From Marisa cornuarietis (lineage: Eukaryota; Mollusca; Gastropoda; Architaenioglossa; Ampullariidae): 64,000 nucleotides of DNA. Positions 1 to 10,790 of the stretch are shown here, piece after piece (the first letter of the stretch is position 1; each line of letters opens with the position of its first letter). The notes beneath the pieces are model-generated. The model was not told the origin of the DNA. It made no database searches and worked only from the letters and a program-made list of their open reading frames with translations. The stretch spans positions 1,881,501 to 1,945,500 of the forward strand of contig SMMW01000606.1 in assembly GCA_004794655.1 (NCBI GenBank), in the 5' to 3' direction. The position numbers and the translations under genes are program-made.

Positions 1-2225
1 TTTCTAGATGTGCAAGTGGACTCACTATCTTCTGTCTACCGGGCCCTATTTTCCTCGAACGGACACACGTGCGCGCATAGAGAGGAAGGGGGAGGTCCAC
101 GACGCACACTCCCACCCCCCACACACAACTGTTGGCATTTCATTTTTCAGCGTACATCATGGCACGCGACAGGCACGTGCGAAGTGATGTGCTTGCTTTG
201 ACAGTTGCGTCCGGTGAACGGCAAACAGCGTTGACAACCCATGCTAAGTTGATGACAGCAATACAGGTCCACTTTATTTTTTTGGTGTGATGAGGTCATC
301 AAAATAGTCTGCTGGTGTGAAGTCTCTTCCTGCCGAGACCTACCGACTTGTATGTGCATATTTCTGTCTCTCCGTTTGATTGTCCGTTCGTTTGTCTCGT
401 GAAGTTTCTTCGTGCGATGTCAAAATGTCCAATAATCCAACCAAGACAACAGCTTGACGCGGCCAATGCTTGGACAAGAAGACCACATTTGATCTTGATG
501 CAACCTAAATACGTTTATTGCGAAAATTCAAAAGGTCCTTTTCGGTGAGCCGCAATCGTATTTCTTATAAGTGTTCGAGGAGAGATTACCGAGCCTTAGC
601 GATCAGTGAAGGTCACTTTCTTTGCTGCGTGTAAGATGATCCTGATCCTGATCCTTGCATATGGTCCAGCGATTCCCTCCCTCAGCGCCGAAGGCTTTGC
701 ATAGCTTGTAATCATGGCGTGTTCTTCGGAAATCGTCGCCGTGGACGGGAGGTATTTTGGTGCCCCAGGGGTTGCTGTACATTCTTTTCTTAACTACAGA
801 TCCAGTAAGTGCCCCAAAGCAAAATACAAGACATGGACCTCCAGGCTATCTGCTTATTACCTTTGTCTGCACCTGTGTGCATCTCGAGGATCTCATAAAG
901 CTTCCAGTTTAGACTTTGTCTAAAGTCAGTTTACTTCCGCTTTTCAGCTACTGCTTCTGGAGAGTTCCAGATGTGAGCAGATCAGTCAAGCGTGTGAAAC
1001 TTCTTCCACAAGGGTTTTTCTTAGTATTTAATTGATTGGTACCTGATATCTCACTTGTACTTCCTGATATCCATGTATAAACAAAGGGAGGATTCCAAAC
1101 TGTCCTCTCAGATGATGTTGCCTTCTTATTTTTCCTAAAGCAAGGACAGTTTACATTTGCTGTTCACTATCGTGACCCTAATGCCCTTTCGACCTTGCAA
1201 AATTTAAAACTGAGGACAGATGTCCCTTGTTTTTGAAAATACGAAAGGGACGCCATGCTACAACTTTCCGACAGCATCTGTGTAGACTGTGTCTAGACAC
1301 AAAGTCACTTGCCCCCCGGGCGCTCGCTCCAAAGATATTCTATATATAACAAGTACATGTATACGCTGGACAGCAGGTCTCCAGATGCTTTTGTTTATAC
1401 AAAGCTGCAATTTGCTCCGCTTTCGGTCGTTTGACCGATGAATATTTCACAGATGGAAAGTTACGAAGCAAAAGGATCTTCTCTGAAGATCTTGTTGAAG
1501 AATTACTGTGCTGTTGAGTGTTGATGATTGAGCAAGGTGAGAGAAGGACAAGAAATAAAAGTTGGCAGCATCCTCTTCTACATGTCTGTGTCTATGATTG
1601 TCCTCGTCTTGGATTAGTTTTGTCTGTGACTGATTTTGTCTTTGATTAGCCTGGTCTAGGATTGATCTTGTTTTTGACTGGTCTTATAAATGATTAAACG
1701 TATACGTGATTAATCTTGTCTATAACAAACCTAGTTTTCGATTAGCCTTGTCATCGTGTCCCCAGGGAATTCACATACCCTCGGAAATCGCGTCAGGTCT
1801 GCAATTATTAGTGGTTGTTAAAGTTTGTTTGTTTTTTTTAGTGAACAAGCATTCAGGCTCACAGGTTCTAAACACCATTAAGGGTTTCCCACGTGTGCTT
1901 GCTGTAATATAACCTCCGCTGCTGATGCAGCGTTGAGCAACAACAATCAACCATCTCCATGTGCGCCTTGTTTGTGCGTTTAAGTCGGGGTAGAAGCGTA
2001 ATAAGCTGACTGAAAAAAAATACTGCCAGTAGAATTCTGAACGATGGACAAACAATTCAATGCACTATAAAAGACAAAATCGTGCTCGACAAGCTGAATA
2101 AAGAAAGAAGCATGAAAATAAATTCTAGTGCATTAACAAATCGTTTTATAAATGTGTCAGTGATCGCGAGAAAAATGTGAAGGCCACCCCCTTTCCCATG
2201 CTCAATGGCGGCAATCGTTGAGTGT
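1..2225. other. No gene seen; unassigned intergenic sequence
   Basis: Open frames here are below 100 codons, overlap one another on both strands and show no motif I recognise. There is no repeat that I can match elsewhere in the window. Around 1560-1760 the sequence repeats a loose motif of the type 'gattagtcttgtct', which may be a decayed tandem repeat. No promoter, RNA gene or clear splice-flanked exon is visible. Confidence 0.5.
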
Positions 2226-2402
2226 CCTAGCTTTTATCGTTGACGAGCAAAAGCATTTTTCTTGTGGAGAGTAGATAAAAGGGACAGAAACCACAGCTGA
2301 GAAAAAAATGATCCAACAGTCAGATCCCTAGCGGAAAACTGAATTTATGTGGGGGAGGGCAGGCGCTGGCCGAAGTGGTCTTTTCAGTTCAATGTGCGAC
2401 AG
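2226..2402. repeat. Dispersed repeat family C, copy 1
   Basis: This segment aligns by eye with 4936-5110. Shared blocks include 'gagtagataaaaggga', 'agaaacc', 'gctgagaaa' and 'aactgaattt', followed by an 'agggcaggc'/'gagcaggc' block. Similarity fades outside the interval. Read on the minus strand it contains a stretch like 'ctcagctgtggtttct', which resembles the 'tactccggtttcctcc' type block found in many invertebrate SINEs, so a SINE origin is possible. No tRNA-like head is clear. The class is unknown. Confidence 0.6.
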
Positions 2403-2678
2403 GCAACAAAAGTGAATCAATGAACCAAAACCTGCTGATCAGCGTGTAAAGGGAGCTACCAAGACAGGATGGATGAGGAAATGAGAGCTTTGTACTTGCC
2501 TTGTATCCTTCACGGGCGCGTTCGTTTGAAGTTGAGGCGAATGAAAGAAGAAAGAGGAAAGAATTGTTCGAAAATTAAACGAGGCGAGAGATCGCCCTCA
2601 CACATACAACGCTTCATTCTTTGACAGATAATCAGCAATGATAGAAATGTAGCCACTACCACCGTCACCACCCCCCCA

Positions 2679-2728
2679 ACACACACACACACACACACAC
2701 ATCCCTAAGGACACTTTCTCAACGTGTA

Positions 2729-2811
<83 letters not shown>
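2679..2811. repeat. (AC)n and (TG)n microsatellites in inverted arrangement
   Basis: A run of AC at 2679-2701 is followed after about 28 bases by about 73 bases of pure TG (2730-2802), then GA repeats and an A run. Because AC and TG are complementary, the two tracts could pair as a hairpin. Short frames across here that read as Cys-Val repeats are products of the microsatellite and not genes. Confidence 0.95.
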
Positions 2812-3119
2812 AAAAAAAACAGAAATCACAACAAGACGATGTTTTCGAGTAAGCATTTTGTTTTAAGTAATACAGCTCATCGTTAAAAATATTTAGACAT
2901 TTAGTGAAAAATATTTAAATAACATGTCCTGTATGTCACTTGCAAGCTTTGTGCCCACTGGCTGGGAGAGTAGGTTGTATGCTCCCCACTACCCCCAAGG
3001 TCTGCCTAGTCTGCCCAGTGTGTTGCTTCTTGCTCTTTTCGACTAGCCTCTGCAATCATCAGACGTAGCATGGCGGCAAAAGCCAGTTCTGTACCTTTTC
3101 CTATCGCCAGCAACCGTCC

Positions 3120-3163
<44 letters not shown>

Positions 3164-4069
3164 GGATTTTTGTATGTAATAGATGCGGAGGTATTGAAGT
3201 TTATTTACACCTGTGTGTGTGTGTGTGTGTGCACGCGTGAGTGCGTATGGCCACACATCGAAATTGAAAGTACATGTAGCTCATAGGTGGAATCCCCTAC
3301 AAGAAAGTTCTGCGTCTTATTTCAATATTCAACACCATGCCCCGGCGTTGCTTTCATTGTCGTCTGCTCCAAGATTGTGCAAGCCGAGGGCAACAGCTGT
3401 TTGCAATGTGCAAACTCGCCTGATGTAAAGGACGCCTTAAGGAGTTAAGGTCATGGCGTAACTAGTTTATCGTCGGTCAGTGCTATGTCCACGTCAGTGT
3501 TCGTTGGCTAGCACCAGCAGTCAACTAATTTGCGTCTATTCTATTATTAATTAAACATACTTATAGGCAATAATCATTCAGCTAGCCCTAGAGGCATTCA
3601 CTACACCTAGCCTCAGGTTTTCGTCTATATTCATTTCAAGAAAATTGTCTTCGTACTGGTCTTTATATTCAACATTTATTTCCGCTGCCACAAAGCATTT
3701 TCTAACCAGCTTGGCTTGCTTCGCTTGCCACAGACATGGTATGAAGATCGAGCAACATGTGTTTTGTTCCTCATTAATATTCTTGTCAGCCCCACTACTC
3801 ACTTCACCCGCTTTTTCATCACCTTCTTTGAGTGAACATCTAGAAACTGAAGACACCAACACATCCCTCAGGGATCTTGCGTGGCTTGCGGCGATGCGAT
3901 CAGAGATACAAATACTTGTAACTACTACGTTGTTTTTACGTCGTGCCTGATAAAGTCGTTGCCCGCAAGCGTGAAGACGGTCACTTTGATCCTCTTTGCT
4001 TTGATCTTGTCACATTCCGATCTACTGTGGAATGCTGCAGCTATGTTTATTTACTTATTTAAATTGAAG
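2812..4069. other. No gene seen; contains (GT)n at 3122-3159 and 3213-3231
   Basis: Apart from the two GT microsatellites I see no repeat that matches elsewhere and no recognisable coding exon. Opposing open frames of about 100 codons at 3578-3950 overlap on both strands and have no identifiable domain, so I treat them as chance. Confidence 0.5.
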
Positions 4070-4425
4070 CTTGGGATGACGCTGGATTTCACCTCTTAAG
4101 ACTTTCTATGCATGGTGATGTTTGTAGGCGCGTGTCTCGAAAACAAAAGATGACTATTCACCTGAAACACCGCAGAGAGAGAGAGAGAGAGACCCCGGGT
4201 TCAGATCTCGTCTAGGGACACACTGTATATGACACCGGCCGTCGGGGTTTTTCTCTGAGTACTCTGGTTTCCTCTTTCCATCCCCTCTCTTCTCATAGTG
4301 CGAAATCATCTGTAAGTGGAAGCACGTATTCACCCAGATGTGAAATATAGTATCTTACACTGAGCTTTACCTAATCATTAGAAAACAAAACTGAGCCCCA
4401 TTGGTGAGGTCCTTTAATATTTTAC
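4070..4425 (+). repeat. Dispersed repeat family B, copy 1, split by a SINE
   Basis: The outer parts, 4070-4162 and 4328-4425, match the other family B copies at about 7.9-8.2, 54.95-55.1 and 56.6-56.9 kb. Shared blocks are 'gcatggtgatgtttgta', 'tctcgaaaac', 'attcaccc', 'tagtatctta', 'gctttac' and 'cattag'. The middle is a SINE (4163-4327). The 7-base word 'attcacc' lies on both sides of the SINE, so this copy was interrupted by an insertion. The repeat has no coding capacity that I can see and may be a non-autonomous element. Confidence 0.7.
4163..4327 (+). mobile_element. SINE family D, copy 1, inserted in repeat B
   Basis: The element is about 165 bp and is flanked by 'attcacc' at 4156-4162 and 4328-4334, a probable target-site duplication. 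It contains a B-box-like word 'gggttcagatctcg' that resembles the T-loop end of a tRNA. A pyrimidine-rich block follows ('gagtactctggtttcctctt'), and the end is 'aagtggaagcac'. The copy at about 13.56-13.72 kb has the same order of blocks. Transcription by RNA polymerase III from a tRNA-like head is what such families normally do; here the A box is not clear. Confidence 0.7.
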
Positions 4426-4935
4426 CGCGGAACAGGAGACGACTTGTTATAGTATATTTGCTATTTTCTCATAAACACAAAGTCAATATCGACAACAATC
4501 AACTCATATTTAGCAGACAGATACAAATGAATGTTAACGATAAATTATCATATAATTTATAGAGATTTTTTTTTTACCAGAGGGCGCTCACTTCTACTGG
4601 CATTATTTTATATGACAACCACAGAGCAGAGGGGACGACAACTTTAACATATTCAGTTGAATTCAGCAAAGATCAAAATTATCAAAGTATTGTTGAATAT
4701 AAAGAAAGGATAAAACTAGCGGAAACAATGCACTTAACTTCTGTTCCAAGCGTATAGCAAATGTGCAACTAGTAAATTTGCGCAGATTCTAGCAGGCAAT
4801 ATAATTCTCTACCTAACTCACCATGAAGCGAGTTGGAGGGTTAACAGAATTAAAATATACTCAAATACTTCTCAATAAATGTTTAACCTTCACTATTTTT
4901 TGCTTGCACGCATTCACGCACATATATACACGCTA
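4426..4935. other. No gene seen; AT-rich unassigned sequence
   Basis: The stretch is AT-rich with stop codons in all frames. I can match nothing in it to a known family or to other parts of the window. Confidence 0.5.
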
Positions 4936-5110
4936 ATATTCTAGCATTTTCTTTGACGATAACAAGTGTGGGGAGTAGATAAAAGGGAGAGAAACCTGGG
5001 CTGAGAAAGGAAAATGAATTAGGATTCAGATGCCCCATGGACAACTGAATTTGTATGATAGAGAGCAGGCAAGACCCCAAGTCGTGGGAACGCAAATTCA
5101 ACATGTCATT
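4936..5110. repeat. Dispersed repeat family C, copy 2
   Basis: This is the second copy of the repeat at 2226-2402, in the same orientation and about 2.7 kb away. The best shared block is 'gagtagataaaaggga' with 'agaaacc' and 'gctgagaaa' after it, then 'caactgaattt' and 'gagcaggc'. A 73-codon frame on the minus strand lies over it and is best regarded as a by-product. Confidence 0.6.
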
Positions 5111-5821
5111 TGTCTATACATCTTTATCTAAAGAGCGCTACACAACACATGCTCGTTCGTAAACTCTATTCTTCATCGCACACACCCCTCAGTTTGCGAA
5201 CACCTGGTCGTCAGTTGTGATGTTTATGTATAGGATAAAATTAAAAAGGGCTAACGAGGAGAGCTGAGCACGGCTGATAGTTCACTACCCCACCACGTGG
5301 CCCGTGTGACGTAAGCGAGATAGGTCACGCCCCGTTAGTCTTAATACAAATCCAGTGTTACGCAGCACCAAGGCGCACTTAGAGGTGTTTGACGATCAGC
5401 TTTAGCGATGAGGTGTTTGTCGGAGACTATGTTCCGCTGACGCCTAGGCTAGGGCTTAGGCGATGACCGGACTGGAGAGCGGCACCTGCTTGGCCACGTT
5501 CGGTTAAAATGCCGCCGGTTCTACCCCTGGAAGCTAGCTTTACGTCATTAAGGGCAGAAAGGACGCGAACCTGGCCACCCTGCCACCATTAGAAAGTTTT
5601 CTTTACTCAATGTAAAGCAATTTGTAGGCAATAGAGAAATTAAGTAATCGCGCGTAATCGCAGTCATATCGTATCTGGAACTACGTCGCGCTTTAGCTTT
5701 AGCAGAAATCAAGGGGGGGGGGGGCAGAGGACTACAAGCTGATCCGGCTTTCTTTGTTATATCAGCCATATTTACGAAGTGCGATGAGTATCTCATTTTT
5801 AACGAAAAATATTCTCTCTTA
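5111..5821. other. No gene seen
   Basis: This is mixed-composition sequence without a repeat match in the window and without a recognisable exon. A run of ten or more G at about 5713-5724 is the only structural feature. Confidence 0.5.
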
Positions 5822-5822
5822 G

Positions 5823-5902
<80 letters not shown>
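5822..5902. repeat. (TC)n(AC)n microsatellite
   Basis: About 16 bases of TC are followed by about 65 bases of uninterrupted AC. The minus-strand Cys-Val frame that crosses it is an artefact of the repeat. Confidence 0.97.
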
Positions 5903-5905
<3 letters not shown>

Positions 5906-6274
5906 ACAATGGTTTTGGACGAGATAAAACACCAAGAAAAATCTGAATTTAAGAATTAAATCTAATATTCAAAATTACTAAAGACAAAATGATTAACGTA
6001 TTTTACATATATAGATGACACATTTAAAATCATAATCTTCCCTCAAAGTTAGAAGTTTATGGTTACGGGCACTTCTGTTGAAGCCTCTTTAAAAACTTTG
6101 CCATCAGCCTCGGAACTCCAAGACACGTCTTTTCCTGGTTGCTGCCCCTCTTGGAGCCCAGCAATATCAGGCACGGACCTACCGCGATATTAGGTGCTTC
6201 AATACACGAAGAACACATAGACGAAAGAAGAAGAAAAACCTCGACAAGAACTATGTTCATTAAAATTTAATAAT

Positions 6275-6720
6275 CATGGAACACATATTCTGGCATTGTC
6301 CATTTAGTAAAGACACTTTGGGTACAACTATGGAATAAATTAGGTTATGTGAAGAAGTTGCTGTATCTGGTATTAGTAAAACCCGAAAAGTTGACAAAGC
6401 TTTGAACTTCATTATTCTTCTAGCAAAATTTTTCATTTATAAATGCATATTCCTAAAGGCCATACCAACAGTGGATAAGTTTATGCCTTTTCTAAAGTCA
6501 CGATTTATCATGGAACAATATGTGGCATCTATCAATAACACAAATATTCTGTCGGAAACAGTGGCTCCCATTTACTCATGTGGTTTCATAAATAACGGTA
6601 TTATTTGTAAAGGAATTGTTTCCTTATTGTATCAGATGGATTCCCTTATTTTTTATTTCTATTATGTGTATATTATGTTGTTTGCGTGTATGTTGCTTAA
6701 ATCTTGAATTATTCTATTTA
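6275..6720 (+). pseudogene. LINE retrotransposon C-terminal remnant
   Basis: A frame at 6275-6335 reads EHIFWHCPFSKD, the His/Cys-rich 'HIFWHC' block near the end of many LINE ORF2 proteins. A +1 frameshift then joins a WVQLWNKLGY stretch, and a further shift leads into KALNFIILLAKFFIYKC at about 6396, continuing through VDKFMPFLKSRFIMEQYV. The order HIFWHCP, then NFIxLLAKxxIYKC, then a region like LKxRxxxExY is what I know from the C-termini of L1-like ORF2 proteins in aquatic invertebrates. The reverse transcriptase domain is absent, so this is a 5'-truncated, frame-broken copy. AT-rich sequence to about 6780 may be its 3' untranslated part. The LINE clade is uncertain. Confidence 0.65.
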
Positions 6721-6780
6721 TGATTATATGTCTTGTACATGTATGTATTTTGGGATAAAAATGTTTAAAACAAATTAGTA

Positions 6781-7732
6781 ATCTTACAGCGTTACATTTA
6801 CAGTACTACTAATCAAATATTTCGCAATTAATAATTTACAGTCAAAAAGTTGCAGACTCAAAAAGATTCAAAAACAAAACTGACTCAGACTCACCTCAAC
6901 AGGGTTTCAAGTTTAAACATTCCCTCATTCTTTCTAAAACGTCTGGTCAGGACTTAACACAACAACACTTTCTTGCTTTCTTTCTTTCTTTGAATGATCT
7001 CTCAGTATTTTTGTATGTCCATCTGTCCTTATTGTTTTCTCTCTCACTCAGTCTCTCTTTCCATCCCCATCCCCATTCCACCCACCCACCCACACTCACA
7101 CACATGACACAGAAAAAAAGAATCAAGAGAAGAAAGCATTGAATAGAAAATCCAAAGGCAACAGACGACATGCTTTAGGAGTTTCTCGTGATTGCAGAAC
7201 ATTATTTATACAAAAGACCGACAAGCGCGACAGTGCCGGCAGTTTAGTAACATTTGAACAGTCCAGAAGTTTACCTGGCTATGAGGTGGTCTTAACCTGA
7301 GACGTCGACCTGACAGAGGAACGTGTGAGAGACGACACTAGTCTGTCTGGGAGCTAGTTTTGCCAAACTGAGACTGAAGGTTATGGATATCACATAAAAT
7401 TAAGCAGAAACTTCTCTATGATTTTGATTTTCTTGCCAAGCAGAACCGTCCGACTTTATAGGTTTAATGACCTCAGTGAACGTATCGTCGGCCACAGACA
7501 GTTGCTTTCATGCACAGTCTCTTTGAAATCAGTTCTTCGTGTTTGCCTCCCTCCAAACATTAACGTCCCAGAATAGAACCATTATTTTCCGCTTTTCTTG
7601 TCTCCCAAAGGAAACCTTAGCCTTCACGGCTTCACCCCCATGTCGGTAGGAGTTTCCAGCACGAGAACAGGCGTACAGTGTCACAGACCTGTAACCAAAC
7701 CTAGTCACGTATTAAAGGCTAATCTGTGTGCA
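6781..7732. other. No gene seen
   Basis: This contains a short TTTC repeat (about 6971-6990) and a CCCA-rich tract at 7062-7096. Otherwise there is no recognisable exon and no match to the repeats elsewhere in the window. Confidence 0.5.
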
Positions 7733-8225
7733 TTTTTTTAAATGAGTGACTTAAATATAATATATAAGATATCCCCAAATCTGGGCTTTAAAATAATCCA
7801 ACTCTTATCCGTGCCCCCTTTAGTCATCGCAGTTTTTATCTGGACTTAGAGAAGGGATCACAGATCTGGAAGGGTGCTACTGTTTTCAAATGGATGGGTA
7901 AAGCTCAGTGCAAGATACCGTTTTTCCAAATATGGGTAACTACCCGTTTTAAGTTATCAAAATACCAGCCTACAAACGTGACCATGCACAGAAAGAGGTC
8001 GACAACACAGACGCCAGGATTGTGCATGGACATGTTCATGCTGTAGAGTCACCAGCCAATGGAAGAACCGGGATCATATGTTAATTAGGCGCATCTCTGT
8101 ACAAACATGAGGTCCCGATTTTGACCTCTTTCACCCAAATTTGGGGAAATAGTATCTTGTAATAACTAAGCTTTATCCATTCATTAGGAAATAAGATTGC
8201 AACCTACTAGATATTTAAGGCCTCA
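7733..8225 (+). repeat. Dispersed repeat family B, copy 2, with inverted arms
   Basis: The core from about 7970 to 8225 aligns with copy 4 at 56.6-56.9 kb through shared blocks 'ctacaaac', 'cacaga', 'caggatt', 'agccaatgg', 'gttaattaggcg' and 'tagtatcttgt'. The left part (7891-7937) is roughly the reverse complement of the right end (8132-8187): 'aaagctcagtgcaagatac' faces 'agtatcttgtaataac' plus 'taagcttt'. A third inverted piece may lie at 7733-7791. This looks like a foldback or MITE-like element, or two copies joined head to tail. No transposase is encoded. Confidence 0.6.
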
Positions 8226-9499
8226 TTTTCCACCGTGTCACACAAGCAGGCTCGATGACTGAGCAACGACTCATAGTATGCTTGGAGCTTTCATTTGGGG
8301 TGGGAAGGGTACGGTGTTCAGTGGAAACAGTAGTAAGAATTTAGGTCAATTCAAGTGTGACTTTTAAAAACAAAAATTAAAGAATTCACGAAAAATTGTT
8401 GTAATAAGCCTATGACAGCGCTGTGTTAGATTGCAAGCGACTTTGAAGTTAACTTTCATCTCGAGCTGACCTTTAACAAGCAGCCTCATTATGCACACAA
8501 CTACCCAGATTTACCGTGACCCAAGAGGTGAGACTGACAGCCCGAGTTTTATCAAAAACACGGCCACAAGCAAAGGTCGTTCTTTTTTTAAAGACAAGAA
8601 AAGAAAAAAAGGTAATCAGAATGGTCCACCTTTTTGTGTCAGGTTGTTAATTATTATCCTTACCTAAAATGATAGGCAGCCCGTCATCCGAAACCAAAGC
8701 TATGCATGTACGTACCTGCCTCCACAGTTGTAGGGGGCACAGCGTTACTGTACACCATCTGGCTTTGTTCGTAGCCCTACAACCGTGGCCGAATAATTTT
8801 ACTGTGCGCGATATAAAGGATTTGCTCAGCTACAACCTGTGATATATCTCTATACGTGTAAACTTTAGCCTGTAACTTGAAACACCCCCACCCCACCCCA
8901 CCACCACCACCAGCAGACATTGTCGACGAGCGCTGTGTCTAGTTCCCTTTGTATTGTAAATGTGCAGATTGACTGAAGCCCAGTGGTGCGTCGCTCAGTC
9001 TTAACAACTCATGAAGTCTACGGGATCGGTTTGGAAACTCTCCTCGGATGTTTATGAAAAAGGGCCTACAACAGGAACATGACGCCAAAACGTGCAGATG
9101 CTTGCATCTTATTCGCCTGGTGGTTGGAATGTAAACAGTTTGTTGTGGACGTACATGCGAGATCTTGTTAACATTTTTTTTTTTTTTACAGAGGGAGAGA
9201 TCACTTGATGTGTGAGAGACATGGATTCAAATATAATATAGCATGTGAATCTATTACCCAGGTTGTTTTTTTTAATTCAATTACATTATTTTGCTAGAAC
9301 TAGGAGATAAGCTTGGAATCACACTTGAACGTCGTAGTTACTTTCCCTTAACTGGTAAAGAAAACGAGAGCAGAAAAGAAGGAGACACAAAGAAAAAGGG
9401 TGGTGTTGGAAATGTGTGCGTGCGTGTGTACTTACTTACCTGTGTATGTGCGCGCACGCGTGTGCGTGTGTGAGAGTGGGGAAAACAAGACGTATAATA
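8226..9499. other. No gene seen
   Basis: This is unassigned sequence with poly-T and poly-A tracts (8583-8613, 9174-9188) and a CACC-rich stretch near 8880-8915. At 9411-9474 there is an alternating purine-pyrimidine GT/GC tract. A small inverted pair 'cacagttgtaggg' / 'ccctacaaccgtg' lies at about 8727-8787. Confidence 0.5.
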
Positions 9500-9572
9500 A
9501 TAATGATGATGATTATTTCTGTAGCACCTTTTTCCACCATTAATGTAAACTAAAAGTGCTTTACACAAAAAA
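9500..9572 (-). repeat. 3' tail of a retroelement, minus strand
   Basis: Read on the minus strand it has 'gtaaagcacttt', then 'ggaaaaaggtgctac' and an AAT/ATC-rich tail. This is the order 'GTAAAGCGCTTT ... GGCGCTATATAAAT' plus AT-rich tail that ends many SINE and LINE copies in aquatic invertebrates. A related block on the minus strand occurs at about 26.71-26.78 kb, and a weaker one at 19.78-19.87 kb. Only the tail is recognisable. Confidence 0.4.
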
Positions 9573-9734
9573 CACACATACATGATAAATGCTGGCAGCA
9601 TACGGTTGTCAATGCTAGAATCGAAGAAGTATGAGGACAAATGTTTTTCTTTGTTTTTGTCTGACCATCATCGCTTAAACATTGAAAACATCGATACTAG
9701 CTTCATATGAGGCCACCCACCAATTACATGAATG

Positions 9735-10706
9735 TGTTTACAATTGTATGGGCTAAGTTGTAGAATCTCTGAAAAATATCCGAATTCTTGTAGTAAGATC
9801 ATCGGGTTAGTTTGACAATCACTGAGAAATAGCCAGATTCAGTTCAAGAACTTCTGGACTGAACTACTGGAGGCAATCAAGAGCATGTTAGGGTAGTCAT
9901 AGACTGTTCGCAGGCGCTGGCCCCCTACGACTGTGGAGAGAGAGTTGTGGAGGCCAGTGAGACACACCTGTCTGTTAGCTGATATTAAAGCATGGCTAGT
10001 GTATGACACCTCTGTTATTCAAGTACAAGTATTCCAGAGCATGCAGTACATCCCTCAAGATATGTGTAACCAATAGCTCCGAGAAATCGCTATGAAACAG
10101 GCAGGCAGCAGGTCACGACAAGAACCATAGCCCATAACAGGCAGGACTGTCCACGAAGCTCCAGTAATGTGGGATAATAGTCACATGTTGTAACTGCTTG
10201 GATAATACAACTTCTTTCTGTACATACGAGAACACGTGATCTAAGATTTCTGCATCAATCCATTTAACAGCCACCTGCAGTTCTGTTGACGAGTGCTGAG
10301 CTAGATGCACTGTGGTTGTATCTCTGTGACCTTTGCCTATTCCTGTATATGGCTGATAGACACAGGCCACACTGTCAAACTACACGATGACCACCTCTGA
10401 TGACGATGACTCACTGATGTTGAGAGTGACCTTCACCTTGTGTTCTGCCAATAGTGGGAGGTGATGTCGTAAGGCTACTTGCTGGTGGAGAATTAGACAA
10501 CTAAGATAACTTTTATCTGTCTTTACCCTCTTGTCACTCTTGAATCTATCAACCTTACCAGCTACTTGTTTCAGCAAGTCGTCTGCCCCGGGGCCCATGC
10601 TGCCTCTCAACGGCCTTGAGTTCAGATCTACAGCTCGGAAAGTATATATTAAATATGATGGTATTAAACATTGTATAGTACGTTTGTAGTTATATGATGT
10701 GTTCAT
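9735..10706 (-). pseudogene. STRAD-like (STE20-related adaptor) pseudokinase processed pseudogene
   Basis: STRAD is a catalytically inactive STE20-type kinase that activates LKB1 together with MO25. On the minus strand, VYQPYTGIGKG, TTTVHLAQHSSTELQVAVKW, FSYVQKEVVLSKQLQH and IIPHYWSFVD (10113-10370) follow the STRAD N-lobe order. A nonsense TAG at about 10380-10382 separates this from an in-frame upstream stretch ending SESSSSEVVIV, so the frame was probably once continuous to about 10706. Downstream, past a TGA, comes VTHILRDVLHALEYLY, then after a frameshift SHALISANRQVCLTGL and GGQRLRTVYDYP. A further shift and a TAG (where a Trp is usual) lead to FSPEVLELNL near 9840. These blocks would fall in several exons in a normal gene, but no introns are seen, so a reverse-transcribed copy is likely. 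It has at least three stops and two frameshifts and is not functional. The STRAD assignment is from memory of the family and is fairly firm; orthology (alpha or beta) cannot be given. Confidence 0.72.
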
Positions 10707-10739
10707 GTATCAATGTACGTTTGTATGCATCCGTGTGTA

Positions 10740-10741
<2 letters not shown>

Positions 10742-10782
<41 letters not shown>

Positions 10783-10790
10783 AATGAAAA
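10742..10790. repeat. (GA)n microsatellite
   Basis: GA repeats run from about 10742 with a few A interruptions, just upstream (on the minus strand) of the STRAD-like copy. Confidence 0.9.

Noticed and set aside
5548..5898. A 116-codon minus-strand gene with a Cys-Val repeat
   Set aside because: Its start is the (AC)n microsatellite; the rest has no domain. The same applies to the Cys-Val frames at 2.5, 3.2, 17.0 and 50.0 kb.
8723..8790. A second STRAD fragment matching 'ccacag.cgtaggggg'
   Set aside because: Only about 20 bases resemble the pseudogene at 9.93 kb and the flanks do not continue the match.
10113..10370. A functional STRAD-like kinase gene exon
   Set aside because: The same frame is stopped on both sides by single stop codons with homologous sequence continuing past them, and frameshifts follow, so it is a pseudogene.
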